This document shows, piece by piece, positions 26,879 through 35,762 of a stretch of 64,000 bases of DNA. A model generated the notes under the pieces. It was not told the DNA's origin and did not search any database. It saw nothing but the letters and a program-made list of their open reading frames with translations. The translations under genes were made by a program, and so were the position numbers. Source of the DNA: Bacteroidota bacterium (GTDB lineage Bacteria > Bacteroidota > Bacteroidia > Chitinophagales > Saprospiraceae). How positions within the stretch are numbered: the first letter of the stretch is position 1; each line of letters starts with the position of its first letter. The DNA lies in the NCBI GenBank assembly GCA_020160935.1, contig JAIUPL010000021.1:45917-109916 (forward strand). Direction: 5' to 3'.

Positions 26879-28027
26879 TCATTTCCACCGCACATCCGAG
26901 CGTTTCACCCACAAAAACCACGGTACCACCATTCCGGTGTAAACAGCCATTCCGACATCCAGTAAAGGAATCCAGGGAATCAAATCCCGGCATTGCAACA
27001 CCCTGAACACTCTTTTATATAAAATGTAAAGCACTATCTGTCGTACAGCATACAGCAGCAAGGCAAAAACGGCATGTTTCAGCGTGATCAATAACAGAAA
27101 CAGGAAAAAATAGTGAAAAACCAACGATAACCCTATCGAAGCCAATAACCACTGGTGCAGGGGACGATAAGAAGTGGAAGCCCCCAGGTGACGTTTTTTT
27201 TGTGCCAGCCATGCCGGCCAATTGGATTTTCCGGCAGAATACATAAAAGAATTCCGGGATACACAAACAGCAGTATTGTTCGAATTGGCAGCGGCATTCA
27301 CCAGCAAATCGTCATCGCCTGAAGGAATATGGCGATGTGCCTCAAAGCCGCCTGTGCGTTCAAAAATTTGCTTTGAAAAAGCAAGATTGCGGCCAACGCC
27401 CATGTATGGCATGCGAGCCAGTGCAAAAGAAAAATATTGCAAAGCCGTATGTGCCGTTTCAAAGCGAATCCAGCGATTGAGCATACCGGGTATTTCCTTC
27501 ATAGGGCCATAGCCCAGTACTATTTCAGTTTTGGGCTGCACAGCAAATGATTCAGCCATATCAGCCAGCCATTTATTCCCAACAGGCATACAATCGGCAT
27601 CCGTAAGCAGCAGGTATTCATACTGCGAAGCGAGAATACCCTGTTCCAGCGCATGTTTTTTGCCACGGGAGGATTTGTTTTTCAGCGGCAAATACCTCAA
27701 TCGCGGATAAACAGATTGCAAATCCTCCAGCACAGCAATAGAGTCGTCAGATGAGTCGTCATCCACAACCAGCAACTCCCACACACCGTCATATTCCTGC
27801 TGTAAAATGGAAGGTAGATGGCTGCGCAAATTTTCCGCTTCATTTCGGGCACAAATAATCACGGAAAAAGGCAGTAGCAACGTGTTTTTTTCTCGTTCTT
27901 GCAGCCGATTTTTTTCACCTCTGTACAAGGCAAAACGAGCGTATATTCCGCAGCAAACCAACATTTGCCAAAGCGTGGCGCCTGCGTAACACACCAGTAA
28001 CAAGAATAAAAAGAAGTCAGTCTGCAT
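26879..28027 (-). CDS. membrane glycosyltransferase family 2
   Basis: 382 residues from ATG 28027. An N-terminal helix (FFLFLLLVCYAGATLWQML) is followed by a GT-A domain. This has SVIICARNEAENL, the DDDSSDDS stretch, the LLTDADCMP metal-binding DxD motif, and HIPSGDDDLL; the retaining/inverting call cannot be made. Two or three C-terminal helices follow. Such processive or polyprenyl-linked transferases build cell-surface glycans. The upstream open frame to 28729 is antisense to cmk and not part of the protein. Confidence 0.88.
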   Translation of the reverse strand: MQTDFFLFLLLVCYAGATLWQMLVCCGIYARFALYRGEKNRLQEREKNTLLLPFSVIICARNEAENLRSHLPSILQQEYDGVWELLVVDDDSSDDSIAVLEDLQSVYPRLRYLPLKNKSSRGKKHALEQGILASQYEYLLLTDADCMPVGNKWLADMAESFAVQPKTEIVLGYGPMKEIPGMLNRWIRFETAHTALQYFSFALARMPYMGVGRNLAFSKQIFERTGGFEAHRHIPSGDDDLLVNAAANSNNTAVCVSRNSFMYSAGKSNWPAWLAQKKRHLGASTSYRPLHQWLLASIGLSLVFHYFFLFLLLITLKHAVFALLLYAVRQIVLYILYKRVFRVLQCRDLIPWIPLLDVGMAVYTGMVVPWFLWVKRSDVRWK

Positions 28028-28090
28028 GAAAAAGTAGACAAGGCAAGGCGGTAAAAATATCCGAATTGCCAGACTTTTGTGCGGTAAATT

Positions 28091-28765
28091 ATGAAACGCA
28101 TTATTGTGGCCATCGACGGCTATTCTTCCTGTGGCAAGAGCACGCTTGCCAAAGCCATGGCGAAAGCACTCCATTACGCTTACCTCGATTCCGGGGCAAT
28201 GTATAGAGCCGTCACGCTGTATTTCCTCGACCATCACCTCGATTACAATGACCCGGCGGTGGTGGAAGCCGCGCTGCCCAACATTCAGATTCATTTTGAA
28301 CGCATTGATGGCCAGAACCGTACATTTATGAACGGGAAGGACATTGAACACGACATTCGGGAAATGCGCGTCAGCGAACACGTAAGCCCGGTGTCGACGA
28401 TTTCGGCTGTCCGCCGTGCGATGGTGCAGCAACAAAAAATGATGGGGAAGCGCAGGGGCATTGTCGCCGACGGCCGCGATATCGGCACAGTTGTATTTCC
28501 GGATGCAGAATTGAAAATATTCCTCACAGCCGACCTCGACGTGCGCACCAGCCGCCGACACCTCGAACTGGCCGCCAAGGGCATCGACGCCGACTGGCAT
28601 GAGGTGCAACGCAATTTGGAGGAACGCGACCGCATCGATTCCACTCGTGCCGATAGTCCGCTCACCAAAGCCGATGATGCGATCGTCATTGACAACACCC
28701 TTTTGTCGGAAGAACAGCAACTCGAACAATCCCTGAAACTGGCCCGCGAGCGAATGCCCAACTGA
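28091..28765 (+). CDS. cmk: cytidylate kinase
   Basis: 224 residues. It phosphorylates CMP/dCMP with ATP in pyrimidine nucleotide synthesis. P-loop DGYSSCGKSTLAKAMA at 9-24, CMP-binding YLDSGAMYRAVTLYF, and DGRDIGTVVFPDAELKIFL with the LID arginines (RTSRRHLEL) are present. Divergent from the glycosyltransferase; the esterase follows two bases later, forming an operon. Confidence 0.95.
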   Translation: MKRIIVAIDGYSSCGKSTLAKAMAKALHYAYLDSGAMYRAVTLYFLDHHLDYNDPAVVEAALPNIQIHFERIDGQNRTFMNGKDIEHDIREMRVSEHVSPVSTISAVRRAMVQQQKMMGKRRGIVADGRDIGTVVFPDAELKIFLTADLDVRTSRRHLELAAKGIDADWHEVQRNLEERDRIDSTRADSPLTKADDAIVIDNTLLSEEQQLEQSLKLARERMPN

Positions 28766-28767
28766 AC

Positions 28768-29625
28768 ATGAATTTCTGGCAAAAACCCGTCGAAACGCTG
28801 CTCGAATTGTTGCAGCGAAAAGCCCCGCATCTACGCCAGGTGCGGCATTTCCCGTCGCAACACCTGCATCGGGAAGTGGATTTCGACGTGTATCTGCCGC
28901 CCGATTACCACCGTTTTCCGGAGCGAAGGTATCCGCTGGTCGTATTCAACGACGGCCAGGATCTGCCTGTTATGCATTTTTCCAGCATCCTCGAGCGACT
29001 TTATTACCAACAGGAAATACCCCATTTTATTGCTGTTGGCGTATATGCTTCCAGCGAACGAATCCACGAATACGGTACCGCCCGGCAGGTAGACTACAAA
29101 CAACGCGGTGAAAAAGCGCCTCAATATACTTCCTTCATTATCAACGAATTACTCCCTGCCATAGAGCGTCGTTTCCGGCTGTTGGAAGGCGCGGAACATC
29201 GAGCGATCGCCGGTTTTTCACTGGGCGGTCTTTCTGCCATCGACATTGCCTGGGCGCACCCCCACCTGTTTGGTACAGCAGGTGTGTTTTCCGGTGCATT
29301 GTGGTGGCGTTGGTCGCCGGTGCATCCTGAAAACCCGGACGCCGATCGCATCATGCACGATATTATTCGCCAGAGCACGCACTGGCATCAGGGACAACGA
29401 TTCTGGTTTCAATGCGGCACCCTCGACGAGGAAGACGACCGCAATGGCAACGGCGTCATCGACTCTATCGACGACACGCTCGATCTGATACGGGAACTAC
29501 GCATGAAAGGCTGCCCTGAACGCGATGTGTATTACCATGAAATGGAAGGCGGGCGGCATGAACCATTCACCTGGGGAGAGGCGATGCCGGTGTTTTTGAA
29601 ATGGAGCCTCTTTAGGGAGTTATGA
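28768..29625 (+). CDS. putative esterase (esterase D / enterochelin esterase-like)
   Basis: 285 residues, alpha/beta hydrolase fold. VVFNDGQDLP near the oxyanion region and the nucleophile elbow GFSLGGLSA near residue 150 are seen, and the catalytic His is probably in MEGGRHEPFTW. A DRNGNGVIDSIDDT segment near residue 225 looks like a calcium-binding loop and is unusual for the family. It starts two bases after cmk. The last residues Glu-Leu and the stop TGA are encoded by the first GAGTTATGA word of the adjoining hairpin repeat. Confidence 0.85.
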   Translation: MNFWQKPVETLLELLQRKAPHLRQVRHFPSQHLHREVDFDVYLPPDYHRFPERRYPLVVFNDGQDLPVMHFSSILERLYYQQEIPHFIAVGVYASSERIHEYGTARQVDYKQRGEKAPQYTSFIINELLPAIERRFRLLEGAEHRAIAGFSLGGLSAIDIAWAHPHLFGTAGVFSGALWWRWSPVHPENPDADRIMHDIIRQSTHWHQGQRFWFQCGTLDEEDDRNGNGVIDSIDDTLDLIRELRMKGCPERDVYYHEMEGGRHEPFTWGEAMPVFLKWSLFREL

Positions 29626-29727
29626 GTTATGAGTGATGAGTTATGAGTTTTACTCACGTTGCTATTGGCTTCTTCAAAAGTGTGCCAATAGCAACGTGAG
29701 TAAAACTCATAACTCATAACTCATAAC
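29617..29727. repeat. intergenic heptad-word hairpin, class A copy 2 (GAGTTAT)
   Basis: GAGTTAT words form both arms. The apex stem is TTTTACTCACGTTGCTATTG with its complement near 29690-29705. Both convergent genes end inside it: the esterase in the left arm and the molybdoenzyme in the right arm, each reading GAG TTA TGA (Glu-Leu-stop). The apex is homologous to the copies at 3.6 and 63.8 kb but is in the opposite orientation to the 3.6-kb copy. Confidence 0.92.
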
Positions 29728-32029
29728 TTTTTAAGATTTTGATAATTACCATCTTCGATGTCGGCGTATTGCTTTTATCGGCAATGCTATCGATGGGCAC
29801 CAGCACATTGGTTTCAGGGAAATAAGTAGCCGTACAGCGCTCGGGGATATCATAGGCAACGACGATAAATTTACGGGCAACACGTTCCACGCCGCCGCTG
29901 TAATTGAATAAATCTACCACATCCCCATCTTTCAAACCGGCTTTTCCTATGTCATATGGATTCATCAAAATCACGCGTCGTTCGTGAAAAATGCCGCGAT
30001 AACGATCATCCAACCCATAAATCGTGGTATTGAACTGGTCGTGGCTACGAATGGTCATCATAATATACTCGCCGTCGGCAAGTTGTAATTTGGGCACCTC
30101 CGCCAGGTTGAAATGCGCTTTTCCGGAAAGGGTATTGAATTTCCCTACCCGCGCGCCATTGGGCAGGTAAAAACCGCCCGGTTCGCGCACCCTGCCGTTG
30201 TAATCATCAAAGCCTGGAATAGCGCGTTCAATATCTGCACGGATATGATCGTAATGTTGTTCGTATTGATCCCAATTGATACCGGAATCGGCTCCCAGTA
30301 CGGCTTTAGCCAATTGGCACACAATGGCTGGTTCGGAAAGCAATTGACTGGAAACAGGCCTCAGGTTGCCTTTCGAACTGTGCACGACGCCCATCGAATT
30401 TTCCACTGAAACAAATTGCTGCGTTCCACCGGTCATATCGCGGTCTGTACGGCCCAGACAGGGCAGGATGATAGCCTCCTTGCCATGTACGAGGTGGCTG
30501 CGATTGAGTTTGGTTGATACATGCACCGTCAGGTCGCAACGACGCAGGGCTTTCGCCGTATATTCTGTATCTGGCGTGGCCGAGAGGAAATTGCCGCCCA
30601 TGGCAAAAAACACCCTTACTTTTCCTTCATGCATAGCCTGTATACATTCTACAACGTCATAACCGGGTTCTTGGGGCGGACGGAAGCCGAAGGTACTTTC
30701 CAGTCGATCCAGAAATGCCTGCGGCGGTCGTTCATAAATACCCATCGTACGGTCGCCCTGTACATTGCTATGTCCACGCACCGGGCAGGTGCCTGCGCCG
30801 GGCTTGCCGATGCTGCCTTTGAGCAAGAGCAGGTTAACAATTTCCTTGATCGTATCTACCGCATTTTTGTGCTGTGTAAGGCCCATGGCCCAGCAGGCAA
30901 TGATCTTTTTGTGTCCAATCAACAGTTCGGCTGCCGCTCTGATTTGCGGTAAGGGTACGCCACATTCTACCGCCAGGTCTTCCAGGTTGTACTGGCGAAG
31001 ATTTTGCAGGTATTCTTCCATGCCAGTTGTGTGTTCGCTCATAAATGTATGATCGAACACGGCGCCGGGGTTCCGTTCTTCGGCTTCCAGCATCAGAAGG
31101 CCCAGTGCCTTGAGCAGGGCCATATCGCCGTTTATCTTTACCTGAAGGAATACATCGGTGAGTTCTGTAGCAATGCCCAACAGTCCTTTTACCTGTTGCG
31201 GGTGGCTGAAGCCCAAAAGACCCGTTTCGCGCAAAGGGTTTACCGAAATAATTTTCGCGCCTTTTTCCTTTGCTTTTTGCAGGGCAGTGAGCATACGCGG
31301 GTGATTCGTACCCGGATTTTGCCCCAGGATGACGATCACTTCTGCTTCGTAGAAGTCTTCCAGCGTAACAGAACCCTTGCCGATGCCCAGCGATTCATTC
31401 AGCGCTACTCCACTCGATTCGTGGCACATATTGCTGCAATCCGGCAGGTTGTTGGTGCCGAATTTTCTGACAAACAATTGATACAAAAACGCAGCTTCAT
31501 TGCTGGTACGCCCAGAGGTGTAAAATGCGGCCTCGTCGGGCGATTTCAAACCGTTCAGGTGTTCTGCAATTTTGGCAAAGGCGGTTTCCCAGGAAATAGG
31601 CTGGTAATGGGTGGCTCCTGCCGGAAGGTACACGGGCTCCGCTACCCTGCCCTTTTTGCCGATTTCAAAATCAGTCAGCGCAGAAAGATCGAAAACCGAA
31701 TTTGCAGCAAAAAATGCAGCATCCAGTTTGCGCGTGGTGGCTTCTTCGGCGATTGCTTTTGCGCCGTTTTCGCAGTATTCTGCTATGCCCGAGCGTTCGT
31801 CGTCGGGATCGGGCCAGGCACAACCGGGACAATCATATCCCTTCATCTGGTTCAGTTCTGCGAGGGCTTTCAATCCCCGTGGCACATCCATAGCCTCAAA
31901 AACATGCTCCAGGGCGCTTACAACGGCAGGCAACCCGCCCGCTTTTTTAGCAGGTTTGCTGCGCCGCATACCGGTCAACGTTTCCGGATTTTCAGCAAGC
32001 GGTTGTGGTGGTTCCGTCTCTTTTTTCAT
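29714..32029 (-). CDS. FdhF/YdeP-type molybdopterin oxidoreductase
   Basis: About 771 residues from ATG 32029 (32065 and 31969 are alternative starts). It belongs to the FdhA-alpha-like/YdeP group of molybdopterin enzymes. It has GYDCPGCAWPDP instead of a full four-cysteine Fe-S motif, CHESSGVALNESLG in the cofactor region, GQNPGTNHPRM, RGHSNVQGDRTMGIYERPP and a C-terminal molybdopterin dinucleotide-binding domain. E. coli YdeP is linked to acid resistance; formate oxidation is not assured. The C-terminal Ser-Tyr-Glu-Leu and stop come from the hairpin arm. Partner FdhD is upstream on the same strand. Confidence 0.9.
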   Translation of the reverse strand: MKKETEPPQPLAENPETLTGMRRSKPAKKAGGLPAVVSALEHVFEAMDVPRGLKALAELNQMKGYDCPGCAWPDPDDERSGIAEYCENGAKAIAEEATTRKLDAAFFAANSVFDLSALTDFEIGKKGRVAEPVYLPAGATHYQPISWETAFAKIAEHLNGLKSPDEAAFYTSGRTSNEAAFLYQLFVRKFGTNNLPDCSNMCHESSGVALNESLGIGKGSVTLEDFYEAEVIVILGQNPGTNHPRMLTALQKAKEKGAKIISVNPLRETGLLGFSHPQQVKGLLGIATELTDVFLQVKINGDMALLKALGLLMLEAEERNPGAVFDHTFMSEHTTGMEEYLQNLRQYNLEDLAVECGVPLPQIRAAAELLIGHKKIIACWAMGLTQHKNAVDTIKEIVNLLLLKGSIGKPGAGTCPVRGHSNVQGDRTMGIYERPPQAFLDRLESTFGFRPPQEPGYDVVECIQAMHEGKVRVFFAMGGNFLSATPDTEYTAKALRRCDLTVHVSTKLNRSHLVHGKEAIILPCLGRTDRDMTGGTQQFVSVENSMGVVHSSKGNLRPVSSQLLSEPAIVCQLAKAVLGADSGINWDQYEQHYDHIRADIERAIPGFDDYNGRVREPGGFYLPNGARVGKFNTLSGKAHFNLAEVPKLQLADGEYIMMTIRSHDQFNTTIYGLDDRYRGIFHERRVILMNPYDIGKAGLKDGDVVDLFNYSGGVERVARKFIVVAYDIPERCTATYFPETNVLVPIDSIADKSNTPTSKMVIIKILKSYEL

Positions 32030-32390
32030 AACGCGGGTTAGGATAATTGTCAGACTGGTCTTCATCTACCTCATCGAGGCAAACAAAATCTTTTTCCAGT
32101 AACAAAAATAGAGAAGTATCGGCCGTCAGGGGCTTGGAATAATTGAAACCTACACGATCCTCTTCAGGCCAGTTTTTTGCCCACGCTTCGGGCAGCAACA
32201 ACACGATCCGATGTGCCTGGTATTCAGCGTCAAGGTTGTCCAGATCGGCGCGGGTTTCTATGGCATAGGTAAGCACCTGCCCTTCAGCGAAAGTGGTGGT
32301 TTCACTAATGGTGCCATGATCGGCCAGGGCGCGCACCTCGGTTTGGGTGAGGCGGTAGCGGAGGGAATTGCCTTTGATGCGAATTTTCAT
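31992..32390 (-). CDS. small DUF7009-like protein of the molybdoenzyme operon
   Basis: 132 residues, soluble, beginning MKIRIKGNSLRYRLTQTEV. It fits a small family (DUF7009-like) that I recall beside FdhD/FdhF-type genes in Bacteroidota, though the family name is from memory. Its 3' end overlaps the start of the molybdoenzyme by about 38 bases, implying coupled translation. A role in maturation or assembly is a guess from position. Confidence 0.7.
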   Translation of the reverse strand: MKIRIKGNSLRYRLTQTEVRALADHGTISETTTFAEGQVLTYAIETRADLDNLDAEYQAHRIVLLLPEAWAKNWPEEDRVGFNYSKPLTADTSLFLLLEKDFVCLDEVDEDQSDNYPNPRYEKRDGTTTTAC

Positions 32391-32408
32391 AAGTAAACAT
32401 AGATTGGA

Positions 32409-32575
32409 ACACGGATTACACGGATTGAAACACTGAAACGCGGATTACACGGATTGAAACACGGATTACACGGATTGGATGTTGAAAAAGGAACAATCTT
32501 TACTTCACCTCTATCCAATCCGTGTAATCCGTGTTTCAATCCGTGTAATCCGCGTTTCAGTGTTTCAGTCCGTGT
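32409..32575. repeat. intergenic tandem-word hairpin (ACACGGATT words)
   Basis: The left arm 32409-32480 and right arm 32512-32575 are built from ACACGGATT and GAAACACGGATT words and pair nearly perfectly. The right arm lacks one 9-base unit present in the left. The fdhD stop codon (32565-32567) and its last two or three residues are in the right arm. Words are shared with the repeat at 12.3 kb. Confidence 0.93.
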
Positions 32576-33368
32576 ACATATTAAATCGCTCTCCTCTTAA
32601 AAAGCCGATCAGGGTGATACCAAATGCACGGGCAGTTTCGACAGCCAGGCTGGAAGGGGCGCCTACCGCACACACCAATGGTATGCCCGCTACTGCGGCT
32701 TTTTGCAGCAATTCGAAACTGGCACGGCCACTTAAGAGAAGAACAGATTCTTCGAACAATGTCGCATTTTCTGAAGAAATGTGGCCAATCAATTTGTCGA
32801 GCGCGTTGTGGCGGCCGACGTCTTCCCGAAGCGCCAGGAGGTTTCCATTTATGTCGAACAGCGCCGAAGCATGGATTCCGCCGGTTTGATCGAAGGCCGA
32901 TTGTTGTCGGCGTAGAGTTTCGGGGAGCGAATAGATGACTTCTTTGTCAATGTTGATTTTTCGGGGAGCGCGCGACTTGCAATGCCCGCCGGCTAATACG
33001 GCCTCGATAGAAGTTTTACCGCATACGCCACAACTCGAAGTGGTGTAAAAATGCCGGTCGAGGCGCTGCATATCAAATTGAGCGGCAGGCGAAAGTCGGG
33101 CCAGTACTACGTTTTCTGAAAGCGTGGAAACGGAAAGAATATCTGCGGGCGATTGTACAATACCTTCTGTCAACAAAAATCCGCGCACCAGGTCTTCATC
33201 CTCTCCAGGCGTGCGCATCGTGACTGATAAGGGTCGCGTGCTACGCGGTTGCTCCGGGCCATACTCAAGGCGTATTTCCAGTGGCTCTTCAATGGCCAGG
33301 AAGTCTTCTTTCGGGGTGATATCGGTTGGGGTAACGGTATTTACAGTGGCGCGGGCTATGCTGGGCAT
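32565..33368 (-). CDS. fdhD: formate dehydrogenase accessory sulfurtransferase FdhD
   Basis: About 267 residues from ATG 33368. FdhD transfers sulfur from IscS to the molybdenum cofactor of formate-dehydrogenase-type enzymes. The persulfide loop SSCGVCGK near residue 107, GGIHASALFD, REDVGRHNALDKLIG and GRASFELLQKA are all conserved. It is co-oriented with the molybdoenzyme it presumably matures. The gap to the DUF7009-like gene is filled by the tandem-word hairpin, which also encodes the C-terminal Thr-Asp-stop. Confidence 0.95.
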   Translation of the reverse strand: MPSIARATVNTVTPTDITPKEDFLAIEEPLEIRLEYGPEQPRSTRPLSVTMRTPGEDEDLVRGFLLTEGIVQSPADILSVSTLSENVVLARLSPAAQFDMQRLDRHFYTTSSCGVCGKTSIEAVLAGGHCKSRAPRKINIDKEVIYSLPETLRRQQSAFDQTGGIHASALFDINGNLLALREDVGRHNALDKLIGHISSENATLFEESVLLLSGRASFELLQKAAVAGIPLVCAVGAPSSLAVETARAFGITLIGFLRGERFNMYTD

Positions 33369-33403
33369 GGTGGTGTGTTTTTTCCTGTGGAATCTGTGGA
33401 AAA

Positions 33404-34183
33404 TCAACCAACTTTCTCTTTTACTTTCGCTTCATTCCACAGAACATCCATTTCTGTCAATGACATTTCCTGCAAGGGTTTAGTCGCCTGATTTTCAATA
33501 TATTCAAACCGGGATTTGAACTTTCGGTTCACTTTTTCAAGCGCGGTTTCAGGGTCGACGCCGATAAAGCGGGCGTAGTTTATCAGTGCAAACAACACAT
33601 CTCCGAATTCCTCCTCGATGTCGGCTTGCGGGGCCTGGTTTTCAATATTTTCGCGCAATTCTCCAATTTCCTCTTCCACCTTGTCCCATACTTGTTCGGC
33701 AGTTTCCCACTCAAACCCGACCTGTTTGGTTTTTTCCTGCATGCGATATGCTTTCACCATGGCCGGCAATCCGGCGGGCACGCCTTGCAGCAGCGATTTT
33801 TTTCCTTCCTTGAGTTTGAGTTGTTCCCAGTTGCGTTTCACCTCTTCTTCATCTTTCACCTTGACATCGCCGTAAATATGCGGGTGACGTGCCACGAGTT
33901 TGTCGCAGATAGCATGCAGTACATCCGCAATATCAAAAGCGCCCTGTTCGGATGCGATGCGCGCATAGAAAACCATGTGCAGCATAATATCGCCCACTTC
34001 CTCCTTTACGCCAGGCAGGTCATTGCTGAGAATAGCATCAGCCAGTTCGTAGGTTTCTTCGATGGTCAGGTTGCGTAGCGTGCCAATGGTTTGCTTGCGG
34101 TCCCAGGGGCACTGTTCGCGCAATTCGTCCATGGTCGTGAGCAGGCGGCCAAATGCTTCGAGTTTTTGTTGAAAAGAGTTCAT
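33404..34183 (-). CDS. mazG: nucleoside triphosphate pyrophosphohydrolase MazG
   Basis: 259 residues with two MazG all-alpha domains. The N-terminal domain contains CPWDRKQTIGTL and EETYELADAI, then EEVGDIMLHMVFYA. The C-terminal repeat contains EEIGELRENI and EEFGDVLFALINYAR. The paired ExxE..D metal motifs are intact. It hydrolyses noncanonical or excess NTPs to NMPs. It sits about 35 bases before fdhD and 50 bases after pyrC on the same strand. Confidence 0.95.
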   Translation of the reverse strand: MNSFQQKLEAFGRLLTTMDELREQCPWDRKQTIGTLRNLTIEETYELADAILSNDLPGVKEEVGDIMLHMVFYARIASEQGAFDIADVLHAICDKLVARHPHIYGDVKVKDEEEVKRNWEQLKLKEGKKSLLQGVPAGLPAMVKAYRMQEKTKQVGFEWETAEQVWDKVEEEIGELRENIENQAPQADIEEEFGDVLFALINYARFIGVDPETALEKVNRKFKSRFEYIENQATKPLQEMSLTEMDVLWNEAKVKEKVG

Positions 34184-34233
34184 AGGAACACGGATTGTAC
34201 AAACAGTACAGATTTACACAGATGTTAGGTGTT

Positions 34234-35568
34234 TCAGCGAAATTCAAATTCCAGTCGTTGTCCTGCGACACCCTCCTGAATTCGGCCCTCATGCCATACG
34301 AGTTGGCCGCTCACCACGGTGCTTAACACCTGCCCCCGGAAAGTTGTTCCTTCAAAAGGTGACCAGCCGCAGTGATACAGGATATTTTCTTTTGAAACCG
34401 TCCATTTTTTATCCAGATCGACAATAGAAAGGTCGGCAAAATAACCTTCATCCAGAAAGCCGCGCTCCTGAATTCGAAACAATACAGCCGGAGCATGACA
34501 CATTTTTTCTACAATGCGTTCGAGGCTGATTCGGCCTTCGTGGTACATGCCCAGCATAACATTCAGGCTGTGCTGCACCAGTGGTAGTCCGGAAGGGGCC
34601 TGCAGGTAAGGCTGGTCTTTTTCTGCGCGGGTGTGTGGCGCATGGTCGGTGGCTATTACATCTAGGCGGTTATCGAGCAGGGCCGGCAACAGTGCGTCGC
34701 GGTGTTCGCGGCTTTTGATGGCCGGGTTGCATTTAATGTCATTGCCGAGGCGAGCATAGTCATCAGCGCTGAAATGCATGTGATGTACGCACACTTCAGA
34801 TGTAATACGTTTCTGCTCCAGTGGAATGGTATTGTCGAACAACGCCAGTTCGTCTTGGGTGCTGATATGCAGGATGTGGAGGCGAGTGCCATGGCGTTTT
34901 GCCAGATCGACGGCCATAGACGAAGACCGCAAACAGGCTTCCACGTCGCGAATCAAGGGATGATGCGCTGCAGTGAGTTGGTCGCCATATCGGGACTTAT
35001 ACAATTCGAGGTTGTGGCGAACAGTGGCTTCATCTTCGCAGTGGGTAGCAATGAGCAAGGGAGACTCTGCAAAAATACGTTCCAGCGTCAGAGGAGAATC
35101 CACCAGCATATTACCTGTGCTGCTACCCATAAAAATCTTGATGCCGCACACACGCCGCCCGTCTGTTCGCAGCACCTCTTCCAGATTGTCGTTGGTGGCG
35201 CCCATGAAAAAGGAATAATTGGCCGCTGACGTACGTGCTGCAATGGCATATTTTTCTTCCAGCAAAGTTTGCGTCACAGTGGGCGGATTCACATTCGGCA
35301 TTTCCATAAAGGAAGTGACGCCACCGGCCACGGCTGCCCGACTCTCGGATGCGATATTTGCTTTGTGGGTAAGGCCAGGCTCGCGAAAATGCACCTGGTC
35401 GTCGATGATGCCGGGCAACACATATTTCCCCTGTACGTCGATTTCCCTATCGGCCGAAGCACTGATGGACGGTGCAATTTTTTCAATACGATCGTGGCGT
35501 ATCAGCAGGTCGGATTCAAAAATTCGGCCACGGTTGACGATGCGGGCATTGCGCAGGAGGATAGACAT
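34234..35568 (-). CDS. pyrC: dihydroorotase (class I type)
   Basis: 444 residues. Amidohydrolase catalysing carbamoyl-aspartate cyclisation in pyrimidine synthesis. The first metal motif reads DDQVHFREPGLTHK, so the first His of the usual HxH is Gln. Later ligands are present: THCEDE, LHILHISTQ, and ATDHAPHTRAEK. I recall this Gln variant as common in Bacteroidota dihydroorotases. pyrB and pyrR lie 24 kb away. The start ATG 35568 follows the GC-rich hairpin repeat. Confidence 0.9.
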   Translation of the reverse strand: MSILLRNARIVNRGRIFESDLLIRHDRIEKIAPSISASADREIDVQGKYVLPGIIDDQVHFREPGLTHKANIASESRAAVAGGVTSFMEMPNVNPPTVTQTLLEEKYAIAARTSAANYSFFMGATNDNLEEVLRTDGRRVCGIKIFMGSSTGNMLVDSPLTLERIFAESPLLIATHCEDEATVRHNLELYKSRYGDQLTAAHHPLIRDVEACLRSSSMAVDLAKRHGTRLHILHISTQDELALFDNTIPLEQKRITSEVCVHHMHFSADDYARLGNDIKCNPAIKSREHRDALLPALLDNRLDVIATDHAPHTRAEKDQPYLQAPSGLPLVQHSLNVMLGMYHEGRISLERIVEKMCHAPAVLFRIQERGFLDEGYFADLSIVDLDKKWTVSKENILYHCGWSPFEGTTFRGQVLSTVVSGQLVWHEGRIQEGVAGQRLEFEFR

Positions 35569-35580
35569 GGGAGGGATCGT

Positions 35581-35757
35581 GGATTTTGGGGGGGATCGGC
35601 TTGCGCCGACCCGGGGTTGGGGATTTTGCGGATTTTGCGGATTACTGTTGATCTTCTATAATAAGAAATAAATGATCAAAAATGGCCTTTAGGCCATAAA
35701 AATCAAAAATAATCCGCAAAATCCCCAACCCCGGGTCGGCGTAAGCCGATCCCCCCT
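35581..35757. repeat. GC-rich intergenic long hairpin with GGATTTTGC words
   Basis: The arms, about 46 bp each (near 35589-35640 and 35710-35757), pair almost perfectly: GGGGGGATCGGCTTGCGCC and its complement, then GGATTTTGC repeated. A small GGCCTTTAGGCC palindrome lies in the centre. It separates the Ppx-like gene from pyrC, both on the minus strand. Confidence 0.92.
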
Positions 35758-35762
35758 CTCTC

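Noticed and set aside
26695..26895. Minus-strand ORFs with LTTHHSP repeats
   Set aside because: They are translations of the GTGAGTG word tract, open in all three frames because 7 is not a multiple of 3.
28028..28729. N-terminal extension of the glycosyltransferase frame
   Set aside because: It is antisense to cmk; the ATG at 28027 gives a normal membrane-helix start.
31004..32041. 345-codon plus-strand frame opposite the molybdoenzyme
   Set aside because: Shadow frame; the minus strand has conserved molybdopterin-enzyme motifs throughout.
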